Shown: positions 8,568 through 17,338 of the stretch, piece by piece
Position numbering within the stretch: the stretch's first letter is position 1
How the letters are laid out: each line of letters begins with the position of its first letter
Notes under the pieces: model-generated
Told to the model about the DNA's origin: nothing
Database searches by the model: none
Seen by the model: only the letters and a program-made list of their open reading frames with translations
Position numbers and translations under genes: made by a program
Source of the DNA: an uncultured Bizionia sp.
Lineage (GTDB): Bacteria > Bacteroidota > Bacteroidia > Flavobacteriales > Flavobacteriaceae
Reading direction: 5' to 3'
NCBI GenBank assembly: GCA_947496215.1
Contig: CANMCF010000001.1
Span: 310,001 to 374,000, forward strand
DNA length: 64,000 nt

Positions 8568-11500
8568 TTAAATAGCGTTTTGTCTCTGTTTTTCCATTGT
8601 TGTTTCTTCTCCCATCAGTTCAGAAGCCAAAGTATCGACAAGTAACTTGAATTGTTTTACTCTTACAAAGCGATCGGCATTCGAAACCAGTTTGGCAGTA
8701 AGTTTTTCTGGTAGCAGGGCAGAGAATTTCTGAAATATTTCTACACGTTTAATCGAATCGACACCTAGATCAGCTTCAAGATCTAATTCATCTACTATCA
8801 TATCTTCTGGGTATCCCGTCTTGTCACTGATCAATGCAATGAGGGCATTTCGGATTTCTTCAGCAGAATTTAGTGATTTTTCAGGTTTCACAGATTGCTC
8901 CACCACCGTGTCTTGAGATGGTTTCGTGATTGGATCAACTGTAGTTGAGTGTATGGTTTGATTGTATTCTGGGGCTGGTACTTGGGTACTCCTGTTGTCA
9001 ATAGATGGTGGAGGGGAGAAGAGCGGTGCTTTTATAGGAGTAGATGGCACAGCATTGTATTGTTCGGGCATTGCACTCCCAGGAATGTTTGCTCCACCAA
9101 GAAACATTTTCATGATCTGTTCTTGAGTTCTCAAAAACTGTCTCATTGTTTCTTGATATGCGTGGTAGGCTACCATGGTAGGGTCGTACGTGGAAGGAAC
9201 GGGTGAGGGAGTGTTTTTAGGCTTTTGCTCTGTATTTCGTTGTATGAAACTTCCATTTTTAGGAGTATTGTCGTTCATAATTTCTTTTTCTTTTGGGTTG
9301 TTCTGATTAGAGGTTAAAATTGGTTGTGGAAGGGTTTTGATTAGTGCAGGATTTACTGGTTTGGCACCATGTCCGTTAATCATCCAACTTGTCGGTTTGG
9401 GAGGAGCAATGGCATAATCTACTGCTAGTTTATGTAAAGGGATTGTCTTTACATTCCGGTTGTCGAAAAGCTTTTCTAGATTTATGGCTAAACCTTGTGT
9501 CCAAAGTTTGGCTATCGTTGAAATGAAAGTAGAAACACCAGACTCAGAACCATCAACGGATAATGCAAGATGCTCTTTCTCGTTTAGAATCCGCCCTACG
9601 AGGTTTGTTAGTATTCTACCTGGTCCGAGTTCTACGAAAATCGTTGTATTGGATTTTTGCATTTCTTCAACTTGTGAAACAAATTCTACAGGTTGCAACA
9701 AGTGTTTTTTTATGAGCTTTCGAATATCATTGGGCTCAGTAGGGAAAAGCTTTCCTGTACTATTGCTGAATATGGGTTTTTTAGGCGAATTGAATTCTAG
9801 GGTATCTATGAAATCATTTAAGGGTTTCCTTGCGTCATTCATCATTGGAGAATGAAAGGCTGCTGATATAGAAAGTTCAATACACTTTATGTCTTTAGCT
9901 TTCAATAGCTCAATTGCCTTGTCGATGGATACAATAGGGCCAGATACCACTACCTGATTTGGACCATTGTGGTTGGCTATGACAAGATCTAAGTCAGAGT
10001 CTTGAATGAATGCTTCAACGTCTTGTTTTGATGCAATTACCACTGCCATAGTACCGGAGTTGTTCCCTGCCTTGGCCATGACACTTCCTCTAAATTCTGC
10101 GAGACGAATAAAATCACGACGGTTAATTACCCCAGCTACATGTAAAGCTGTTATTTCCCCAAAACTGTGACCAGCAAAATAATCAGCATATATGCCTAGT
10201 CTGGTGAACAAGTCAAAGAATGCGGTGGAAATCAAACCAATTGCAGGTTGGGCTATGTGTGTATCATTGAGCTTTTCTTCTTGTTGTTTGGTCCCATTTT
10301 CCTCAAAGGAGAGAGGAGGGAAGATGTAATTGGAAAAACGCTGTCCATACTTGGAGGAAAGCTCTGTGTTTGTAGCTTCTAGGTTTTTTCTGAATTCAGG
10401 AAAGTACAATGACATTTCTCTTCCCATTTGTAGGTGTTGAGAGCCTTGCCCTGAAAAAAGGAAAGCTACTTTTCCCGTGGTATCATTTTCCTTCACACCA
10501 AAAGTTATTCTTGGTGGGGTTTGACTACTATTGGATTTAAGAAATGTAATGGCCTTATCAAGCATCGAAAGCACTTCTTCCATATTTTTTACTACGATTG
10601 AAAGCCTATGTGACACTTTCTTTGATGCATTTTTGTGTACTAGACTCCAAGAGAGGTCTCTTAGATTGATCGCAAGAGGAGAAGAAAATTGCTCCTTGAT
10701 TCCATATATTTCCTTCAACAACAACTCACGTGAATCTGCAGAAAAAACAAGAACTTCTGCTGGCCATTTATCACCACCATTTATTAAGGAACATTCGTAG
10801 CCTTTATCTTCTTCGAGCACGGCATGGAAATTTGTCCCGCCAAAACCAAATGCACTAACGCCTGCTCGTCTAGGGTTCTTTTCCGACCTCAACCATGGCA
10901 TTGGTTTGTCATGGAAGAAAACAGGGGAATCTGACTGAAGAATCTGTTCAAGTGGTTCTGTGATGTTTCCTTGGGGAGGAAGTACCTTGTAGTGAAGTGC
11001 TAGTGCCGTTTTAGCCAAACTTACAAGCCCCGCAGCCATTTTCGTATGACCGATAATACTCTTTATGGAGCCTAGAGCGATTGATTTAGGTTCTGCTCCA
11101 TATTGTTTCAAAGTTGTTAGAATAGTATTGAGTTCTTCACTATCACCAACTACGGTACCAGTACCGTGCCCTTCATAGAGGCTAATGGAATCTGGTAAAA
11201 AACCAGCTTCTGAATACGCCCGATGCAAGGATAGTTGTTGCCCTTCTGAACGTGGAGCTGTCAAGCCCATTCCACGACCATCACTAGATCCAGAAATACC
11301 TTTTATGACAGCATATATCCTATCTCCATCTTTCTTGGCGTCCGACAGTCTTTTCAATATCGTTACAGCACCACCTTCACTAATGACGATTCCATTTGCT
11401 TTTTTGTCGAAAGGTCGACTTTTCCCAGTTGGGGATAGGGCTCCAGTTTTACTAAAGGCCATATACCCAAATGGTGTTTGCCCTACATCTATACCACCTA

Positions 11501-14225
11501 CAACTACAATATTGCTACGACCGGTTGTCAATTCACGTACGCCTAGGTCGAGCGCAAGCAATGATGAGGCACATGCTGCATCCACGGCATAATTACGTCC
11601 ACTAAAGTTCATTCTATTGGCAATGCGACCTGGAACCACATTCCCCAGAATTCCAGGAAAGGTTTCTTCCGTCCATGATTGCGTACGATCTTTAATGTCT
11701 TTTGTATCAGAGGAAAAAAACGGAGCACAACTTCGCACCACAAGGGAATTTGCGAGATATCCTCCGGAATCTGATGTAGCGAAGACGACACTCGTGTTTT
11801 CTCCATCCATCGTATCTTTATCCATCCCAGCATCTTCGAGGGCCATATCTACACTTTCCAGAGCCAATAACTGACATGTGGTTATGTTTGGTATCGATTT
11901 TGGGGGAATTCCGTATTTAAGAGGATCAAATTCTACATCGTCTATGAAACCTCCCCATTTTGAGGATATTTTGTCTTCGGCAGTTGGGTCTTCATCATAA
12001 AGAAGCTTCCAGTCCCACCTGTCTGATGGTATTTCTTTGAGATGCTTCTTTTTTGAGAGTATCGTTTCCCAAAACTCTTCTGTTTTATTTGAACCGGGAA
12101 CCATTAAACTAACTCCAACGATAGCAATGTCAGTTGGAGATTCCTTTGTTTCCTTTTTCATTGTTTTATTTTTTATGAGGCCTAGAATTATTTTATTGGA
12201 GTTTACACTTACTTCTGTATGAAGTTCCTGTAAAGTTTGTCTTCGAGATAAAAGGCTAGCAGCTTCACCAGCCATGAACATACCTTCTTTTTCCACATAG
12301 GGAATAGATGTCTTTTTATAAATACCTTCAGATTCCCTTTTCACGCCTTTACTTGCAATCTTCAACCTTCCAAGAAGCAACTTGTCCAGTGACAGTGTAA
12401 TTTCTTCCTGAGCTTTCCCTTTTGAAAGGAGGTTTTTTCGTTTAGACTTGAATTCCTTGGAAAAAGGGGAGACTATGCATCTGTTTGCATGGCCTGGTCC
12501 ACTGTGTAGCAATGTTGTTTTTGAAGATTCTATTATGGCATTTTGAAAAGTCTCGGTTATGGCTCCAGCTTTAACGATTTCTTCGCAAGACAGATAGGCC
12601 GTTCCCATGAGAACGCCTATTTTCATTCCTCTTGCGGTTAATGCGGATGCAAGCAAAGAAACGGCAGCTGCAGAATATGCATCATGAATTCCACCTGCAA
12701 ACAATATGCTGTACTTGTTACTTTTTTCTTTAGGTATTTCGGAGATGATGGTAGAAATCATTTGTTCCCACAAGGGGAATGAATTGAAAGGTCCAACATG
12801 TCCTCCACATTCACGCCCTTCGAATATAAATCGAGTTGCCCCTTCTTTTATGAACGTTTTCAGCAAAGAAGGCACAGGAACATGCAGGTAGGTCTTTATT
12901 CCTTCTTTTTCAAGTGAAGTTGCTTGATCAGGCCGCCCTCCTGCAATTATGGCAAAGGGAGGTTTTACAGCAACAATTTGTTTAATTTGCTCTTGTCTTA
13001 ATTCAAATGGAACAAACCCTAGTATACCAACTCCCCAGGATTTCCCCTTCATTTTCGATGATGTGTTTAAAAGCAGGTCATTCAGTTCATCACCTTTTAA
13101 AAGTGCAAGGGCAATAAATGGTAAAGCACCAGAATCGTAAATGTTGGAGGCGAATTCGGGTGAATCACTGACCCGTGTCATTGGGCCTTGAACTATGGGA
13201 TAGGTTGTTTTGTGCTCTATGGCAAGAGGACTCCCGGATTTTAGGGCGGTTGTGACATTAACATTTTCAATAGACTTTGCCATCGATTCATGCAAGGCTT
13301 CTATAAAGCCGTTTAATGTCGTGTGTTTTTTTTGATAGTGGACAGAAAGTGCAATCATTTGACCGATGGGCCATATGGTACTTTTGGGATTTCCCCAGTA
13401 GAAACTCTTCTTGATTCTAGAGAGGTTAAGAACAGTCCGTTCTTCAAAACCCTTGGCAAGTGAACTATTCTTAAAGTCAATCAAGCAGTCTTTAGCATAT
13501 GTAGCCCAAGGTTGATTGATTATATTATATTGTGATTCGTTTTCTGATTCTAGAACTTCAAACTCACGCCCTTCCAATTTGGACAATAGTTCTTTAGTTG
13601 ATTTGGAGATTGGAGAGCTCGGAAACAACAATACTTGATCATCGAGTACGAATCCCTTGATTTTGGTTAATTTTGTCAATGCCGCAGTATGCATGCCAAT
13701 CCCTCCTTTTAAATAAATAGGGAGACAGTCTAGGTTCTTGATTTGTTGGAGAAAGAGAAAAGTCGGTGTTTTACTGGTATAGCCTCCAGATTCTGCAGTA
13801 ACGGCAACATAACCGGTAAGAGGAATTCCATGTTCTCCACAATATACTTCGACAGTTTGAATTTCTGAAGGTGAATGTACCTCTAGAAAAAACTTGTACT
13901 GAGTATGTTTTTTTAGTAAAGTCAGCTTTGAAAGATCAGAGAGATGATCGAGTACAAAGAAGACGTTCTTGTTTTGTTTTGGAAACTCTTCAAGGTTGAT
14001 GAGTTCCATGAAATGAGAAATTGAAACATTAAAACCTAAATTTGAGTGTTCTGGGTAATACTCCCGAAGCGAAGCCATATTATGGCGAACATCTACCCAG
14101 TTTTCAGGAATTATGTTTTTTAAGTCCAGAACACCGGTTTCTCCAGAGTTTGCAGCACCGGTTAATAATCTTATTCCCTTCAAGTTTCCAGGGGAATAAA
14201 CCCAAATATCAGTTTTCTTTAGCAT
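8568..14225 (-). CDS. Iterative-type type I polyketide synthase: (ER-like)2-KS-AT-ACP
   Basis: 1885 aa. Residues 1-230 resemble a degenerate TIM barrel (LPIYLKGGIGMHTAAL). Residues 340-620 are a nitronate-monooxygenase/PfaD-like flavin barrel (PIVQGPMTRVSD, EGRECGGHVGP at 469-479, GTAYLSCEE). The KS spans 695-1135 with Cys885 (DAACASS), His1020 (EGHGTGT) and His1060 (IIGHT). The AT spans 1250-1560 with Ser1354 (GHSFGE) and an AAFHSP motif pointing to malonyl-CoA. A Pro/Gln-rich linker (1600-1770) leads to one ACP with Ser1824 (LGVDSIKRVE). No dehydratase, methyltransferase or thioesterase domain is visible. The ketoreductase is the next gene. The design resembles PUFA/PfaA- and PfaD-type systems fused in an unusual order; the product is unknown. 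Confidence 0.9.
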   Translation of the reverse strand: MLKKTDIWVYSPGNLKGIRLLTGAANSGETGVLDLKNIIPENWVDVRHNMASLREYYPEHSNLGFNVSISHFMELINLEEFPKQNKNVFFVLDHLSDLSKLTLLKKHTQYKFFLEVHSPSEIQTVEVYCGEHGIPLTGYVAVTAESGGYTSKTPTFLFLQQIKNLDCLPIYLKGGIGMHTAALTKLTKIKGFVLDDQVLLFPSSPISKSTKELLSKLEGREFEVLESENESQYNIINQPWATYAKDCLIDFKNSSLAKGFEERTVLNLSRIKKSFYWGNPKSTIWPIGQMIALSVHYQKKHTTLNGFIEALHESMAKSIENVNVTTALKSGSPLAIEHKTTYPIVQGPMTRVSDSPEFASNIYDSGALPFIALALLKGDELNDLLLNTSSKMKGKSWGVGILGFVPFELRQEQIKQIVAVKPPFAIIAGGRPDQATSLEKEGIKTYLHVPVPSLLKTFIKEGATRFIFEGRECGGHVGPFNSFPLWEQMISTIISEIPKEKSNKYSILFAGGIHDAYSAAAVSLLASALTARGMKIGVLMGTAYLSCEEIVKAGAITETFQNAIIESSKTTLLHSGPGHANRCIVSPFSKEFKSKRKNLLSKGKAQEEITLSLDKLLLGRLKIASKGVKRESEGIYKKTSIPYVEKEGMFMAGEAASLLSRRQTLQELHTEVSVNSNKIILGLIKNKTMKKETKESPTDIAIVGVSLMVPGSNKTEEFWETILSKKKHLKEIPSDRWDWKLLYDEDPTAEDKISSKWGGFIDDVEFDPLKYGIPPKSIPNITTCQLLALESVDMALEDAGMDKDTMDGENTSVVFATSDSGGYLANSLVVRSCAPFFSSDTKDIKDRTQSWTEETFPGILGNVVPGRIANRMNFSGRNYAVDAACASSLLALDLGVRELTTGRSNIVVVGGIDVGQTPFGYMAFSKTGALSPTGKSRPFDKKANGIVISEGGAVTILKRLSDAKKDGDRIYAVIKGISGSSDGRGMGLTAPRSEGQQLSLHRAYSEAGFLPDSISLYEGHGTGTVVGDSEELNTILTTLKQYGAEPKSIALGSIKSIIGHTKMAAGLVSLAKTALALHYKVLPPQGNITEPLEQILQSDSPVFFHDKPMPWLRSEKNPRRAGVSAFGFGGTNFHAVLEEDKGYECSLINGGDKWPAEVLVFSADSRELLLKEIYGIKEQFSSPLAINLRDLSWSLVHKNASKKVSHRLSIVVKNMEEVLSMLDKAITFLKSNSSQTPPRITFGVKENDTTGKVAFLFSGQGSQHLQMGREMSLYFPEFRKNLEATNTELSSKYGQRFSNYIFPPLSFEENGTKQQEEKLNDTHIAQPAIGLISTAFFDLFTRLGIYADYFAGHSFGEITALHVAGVINRRDFIRLAEFRGSVMAKAGNNSGTMAVVIASKQDVEAFIQDSDLDLVIANHNGPNQVVVSGPIVSIDKAIELLKAKDIKCIELSISAAFHSPMMNDARKPLNDFIDTLEFNSPKKPIFSNSTGKLFPTEPNDIRKLIKKHLLQPVEFVSQVEEMQKSNTTIFVELGPGRILTNLVGRILNEKEHLALSVDGSESGVSTFISTIAKLWTQGLAINLEKLFDNRNVKTIPLHKLAVDYAIAPPKPTSWMINGHGAKPVNPALIKTLPQPILTSNQNNPKEKEIMNDNTPKNGSFIQRNTEQKPKNTPSPVPSTYDPTMVAYHAYQETMRQFLRTQEQIMKMFLGGANIPGSAMPEQYNAVPSTPIKAPLFSPPPSIDNRSTQVPAPEYNQTIHSTTVDPITKPSQDTVVEQSVKPEKSLNSAEEIRNALIALISDKTGYPEDMIVDELDLEADLGVDSIKRVEIFQKFSALLPEKLTAKLVSNADRFVRVKQFKLLVDTLASELMGEETTMEKQRQNAI

Positions 14226-14245
14226 TCTACCTTTTTTTAATTTAA

Positions 14246-14278
14246 CAAGCCCGAAAGAATGGTCTTCTGTCGGGCTTG
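14246..14278 (-). terminator. Hairpin between the 95-aa gene and the PKS
   Basis: Perfect 9-bp arms CAAGCCCGA (14246-14254) and TCGGGCTTG (14270-14278) with a 15-nt loop. On the minus strand only a modest T/A stretch follows. It therefore probably acts as a partial terminator or attenuator that lowers PKS expression relative to the upstream small gene, or as an mRNA end stabiliser. Confidence 0.55.
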
Positions 14279-14300
14279 ACTCTTAAAATAATTTTAAAAA

Positions 14301-14588
14301 TTAGTTAGAGTAATTTGCAACTCCATCCAAGAAATCGTGTGCATCCGCAACAGGAATTACTTCGTGATTTTGAGATTGGAACAATGGATTAGAACGAATT
14401 AGAACAGCAAGTTGCTTTGCTGTATCAGCCTTTACTACATAGGCAGATCCTCCACCGATAAATGCATAGGCAACTTCAATAACTCTATCGTCTTGAAGTT
14501 TACGTAGTGCATTGGCATTTGAGCTAGCAGATGATGCAGAAACATCATGACCAGCTCCATTTGGACGAGAAACAACTAAAAATTTCAT
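14301..14588 (-). CDS. Small ferredoxin-like barrel protein, first gene of biosynthetic operon
   Basis: A 95-aa protein starting MKFLVVSRPNGAGHD, with AYAFIGGGSAYVVKADT (about residues 42-58) and NHEVIPVAD. It is a paralogue of the 85-aa protein at 3825-4082 and has the muconolactone isomerase/YCII-like pattern. It is the promoter-proximal gene of the leftward operon and is separated from the PKS by a hairpin, so it may be produced in excess. In this context it could be a polyketide cyclase or isomerase, or a protective binding protein; no active site is evident. Confidence 0.7.
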   Translation of the reverse strand: MKFLVVSRPNGAGHDVSASSASSNANALRKLQDDRVIEVAYAFIGGGSAYVVKADTAKQLAVLIRSNPLFQSQNHEVIPVADAHDFLDGVANYSN

Positions 14589-15172
14589 GGTTTTTAATTT
14601 TTATGATTAATATTATAATAATGGCATTATTGCCACTATCACTACAAATCTATTTAATTATAGTTTCAGGAACAATACGTATAAATACCTGTTTTGTATA
14701 AAAGAATGGCCAAGTCGACATAACTCCGATTGGGAAATCCAAACCTATGTTAGGGTGCTTAATTCAACTATATTAGGGAATAAGAAGAGTTTGAGGTTTT
14801 GGAGTCTTTTAGAAGTGTAGGATTATACATAGCATTAAATTATAGCCTACATATTAGATCGGATCAATTTTTTTCAACCTCTTTTTGATCGAGAGTTATA
14901 TTTCCTTGTCTTCTCCCAAAAGGCTTTTTTCAAAGGTTTCATGAAGTAAATGGAATACTCTGCTCAGAAAAGGGAGATAGGAGCGAGGTGGGGTTTGTGC
15001 GAATGGTGAAAATTAACTTATAAAAATAATTATATTAAATTTATCTGTCACTAATATAAATAGAGAGCAAAACATAATATATGCAAAATCAAGTACATCA
15101 AAATTTTGAACTAATATATAGAGGCCAATAAGGGCAAAACATAAAGGGAATTTGTAGGATCTATGCTATCCT
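14589..15172. other. Intergenic region with promoter and one repeat copy
   Basis: This 584-bp gap holds the operon promoter near 14650. It also has a degenerate copy of the dispersed repeat tail module (14950-15006: ATGGAATACTCT, then GATAGGAGCGAGGTGGG). I see no coding potential or RNA gene in the rest. Confidence 0.5.
14645..14675 (-). promoter_or_regulatory. Predicted promoter of the biosynthetic operon
   Basis: On the minus strand TTG (14673-14675) is followed by 20 bp and TAGATTTG (14645-14652), an exact match to the Bacteroidetes TTG-N17-23-TAnnTTTG consensus. It lies about 57 bp before the start of the 95-aa gene. No other strong candidate was seen between 14589 and 15172. Confidence 0.6.
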
Positions 15173-16111
15173 TTATAATTCCATCTTGTTTTTAGATGCT
15201 TTTAACATATTGTACCTTATTTGTTTTATTGTAAGTGTACTCCCATCATGGCTCCAACCAGGAGGGCCAAAAACATACATGAATTTATGATACCAATTGT
15301 TTGATTTTGATATGTCTTCCCAAATGTTTCTGTATTCATGAGTTAAAATAACATAAAGATTGTAAGAGTTTGGGGGGGTGGAAACCCCGTATTCTATATC
15401 AATGGAATTGTCCAGTTCTTTCCAAGTTCCAAAAAGTCTATCGAAAACATTGAGGATACCCCCATGGTTTTTGTCCATATATTCGATATTTCGTGCATGG
15501 TGTACTTGATGCATGGTATGGGTATTGATAAATTTTTCTAGAATCCCCATTTTTTTAATGTACTTTGTGTGTAATTGGAATTGCCACAGGGCTTCAATAC
15601 CCATACAAACAACGAGCATCTCTGGAGGAAATCCAATTATTACGATCCAAACATAAAAAAAGGGTTTGTAAAAAATAGTGAACCAACCATTTCGTACTGC
15701 CGTACCCAAATTAAAGTTGTCTGAAGAATGATGAACGATATGTGCTGCCCATAGAAAGCGGATCATATGATTTTGTCGATGAAACCAATAGTAGGAATAA
15801 TCATCCAAAAGCATGCATATCAACCAAACATACCAAGCATATCCAAAAGAATCCCAACCCATAATATTTGTGCGAATCCCATTTACCATTGGATTGAATA
15901 TGTCATAGGCAAAATTAAATACCAATATTACGGTTGCTGTCTTTATTAATGCGCCTAGTATTACGGATCCGACACCAAGTGATAAACTCGATATTAGATC
16001 TCTCCATTTGTATAGTTGTTTGTCTTCAAAAACTTTACTATAGGTAAGCTCAATTGCTATAAAACCCAAAAAACATGGAATTCCATAAACTAAGGGGTTA
16101 GTCAAATCCAT
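15173..16111 (-). CDS. Sterol desaturase/fatty acid hydroxylase superfamily membrane protein
   Basis: 312 aa with several membrane-spanning segments and the His-box set of the diiron superfamily: HRQNH, then HIVHHSSD, and near the C-terminus HTMHQVHHARN. Such enzymes hydroxylate or desaturate lipids at the membrane. The segment WDSFGYAWYVWLICMLLDDYSYYWFHR is typical of bacterial members. It is transcribed in the same direction as the biosynthetic operon but sits about 580 bp upstream of that operon's promoter, so it is probably expressed separately. A contribution to lipid tailoring is possible but unsupported. Confidence 0.85.
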   Translation of the reverse strand: MDLTNPLVYGIPCFLGFIAIELTYSKVFEDKQLYKWRDLISSLSLGVGSVILGALIKTATVILVFNFAYDIFNPMVNGIRTNIMGWDSFGYAWYVWLICMLLDDYSYYWFHRQNHMIRFLWAAHIVHHSSDNFNLGTAVRNGWFTIFYKPFFYVWIVIIGFPPEMLVVCMGIEALWQFQLHTKYIKKMGILEKFINTHTMHQVHHARNIEYMDKNHGGILNVFDRLFGTWKELDNSIDIEYGVSTPPNSYNLYVILTHEYRNIWEDISKSNNWYHKFMYVFGPPGWSHDGSTLTIKQIRYNMLKASKNKMEL

Positions 16112-16478
16112 TTATTGTCAATTTTAAATAAGGGGGTTTGTATAGATGGGATGATTGGGATAAATTTTTATTTTCAGCAAGATACGTTTTATTTCCTTGT
16201 AACTCCAACTTATAATTTTTTATATTCTCGAATATGCTTTCCAAAGTCAATGGAACTTGATTTCACACGTTTTGTCAATCTAATAACATAGTAAATAATC
16301 TAAATGGTGAATTCACGATTACTATTTAAAATATTATGAAACAGGTATTTGTACGTGGATTTGAATTGCTTACAATTTGTAATTTTAACATGTTTAAAAA
16401 TCAGAATCCTAAACAAGAGCAATTCAATTACAGCATTCGATTTTTGCAACAACTCACAAATTAAAACCATCCATAGCT
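16112..16478. other. Divergent intergenic region
   Basis: 367 bp between the diverging hydroxylase and DJ-1/PfpI genes, presumably carrying both promoters. A short rightward frame from ATG 16336 to a TAA near 16464 (about 42 codons, starting MKQVFVRGFELL) is the only coding-like stretch. It has no recognisable similarity and may be chance. Confidence 0.35.
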
Positions 16479-17165
16479 ATGAAAAACAATGTAAAAATGT
16501 CTTATGCACCCTTTCTTATTGTCATCCCTGTCTATGATGGAGTTGACCTAATGGATATTGCAGCTCCTCGTGAAATATTCGGTTGGCTTACAGTAGACGA
16601 ATCATTCCATAGAGATGTGAAAGTAGTCTATGTTGGTGGAAATGAAGAATCTTTTACTACCAACAACGGTGTGAAAATTGCCATTGAAGCTACATTTAAC
16701 GATGCCAATGTCCAACGTCCCAACCTGATTTGGGTGCCAGGGGGGAGTCCAGATGCCTTGGAAGCAATAATTGACAATCCAGATTCTCCCTATACTGCAT
16801 TTGTAAAAAGTGCAGGATCACAAGCCGATTGGGTATGTTCTGTTTGTGAAGGAGCAGTACTGCTTGCCAATACGGGATTGCTTAATGGACATAGAATAAC
16901 AACTCACTGGGCGTTTGTCAATTGCTTTGGGAATTATCCAGAAGTTACTGTTGTGAATGGGCATCCACGTTATGTGAAATCTGGGAATAGAGTTACAGGA
17001 GGAGGGATTTCTTCTGCATTGGATGAAGCTTTTTATCTAGTCGAGTTAATTGCTGGAAAAGATAGCGCCATCAAAGTGCAACAAACTATGCAATACTATC
17101 CCAAGCCTCCTGTTGAGAGTGTAATACCTAATGCAGGATCCTGTCCAGTCCTGGATCTTGATTAA
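16479..17165 (+). CDS. DJ-1/PfpI family protein (isonitrile hydratase-like)
   Basis: 228 aa. The family nucleophile elbow is present as WVCSVCEGAVLLANTGLL, with the second Cys the likely nucleophile. WVPGGSPDALEA precedes it, and RITTHWAFVNCFG and SGGxSSALDEAFYLVE-like segments follow. Members act as isonitrile hydratases, glyoxalases or deglycases, or regulators; without an AraC domain this one is probably an enzyme. A second possible start lies at 16497 (MSYAPFLIVIPVYDG), which would remove a Lys/Asn-rich leader. It stands alone, convergent with the SLC12-like permease gene. Confidence 0.8.
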   Translation: MKNNVKMSYAPFLIVIPVYDGVDLMDIAAPREIFGWLTVDESFHRDVKVVYVGGNEESFTTNNGVKIAIEATFNDANVQRPNLIWVPGGSPDALEAIIDNPDSPYTAFVKSAGSQADWVCSVCEGAVLLANTGLLNGHRITTHWAFVNCFGNYPEVTVVNGHPRYVKSGNRVTGGGISSALDEAFYLVELIAGKDSAIKVQQTMQYYPKPPVESVIPNAGSCPVLDLD

Positions 17166-17338
17166 ATTATCATGTTAAAGATTGTTATGGTGCAAATTGT
17201 TTCAAAACGCATTTGGAATGCATATAATATGTTTTTGGAGCTAGTGTCAATTGCAAGATAATGACAATATGCATGAAATATCTGCTTCTTTCTTTTGTTT
17301 TCATTTCGAAAATAGTATTCGCTGGTATTTAAAAAGGC

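Noticed and set aside
9460-9855. Long rightward frames antisense to the PKS (also 11185-11592)
   Set aside because: They mirror the strongly supported PKS frame on the other strand, where domain motifs are continuous; their translations are low-complexity Ser/Pro/Arg-rich shadow sequence.
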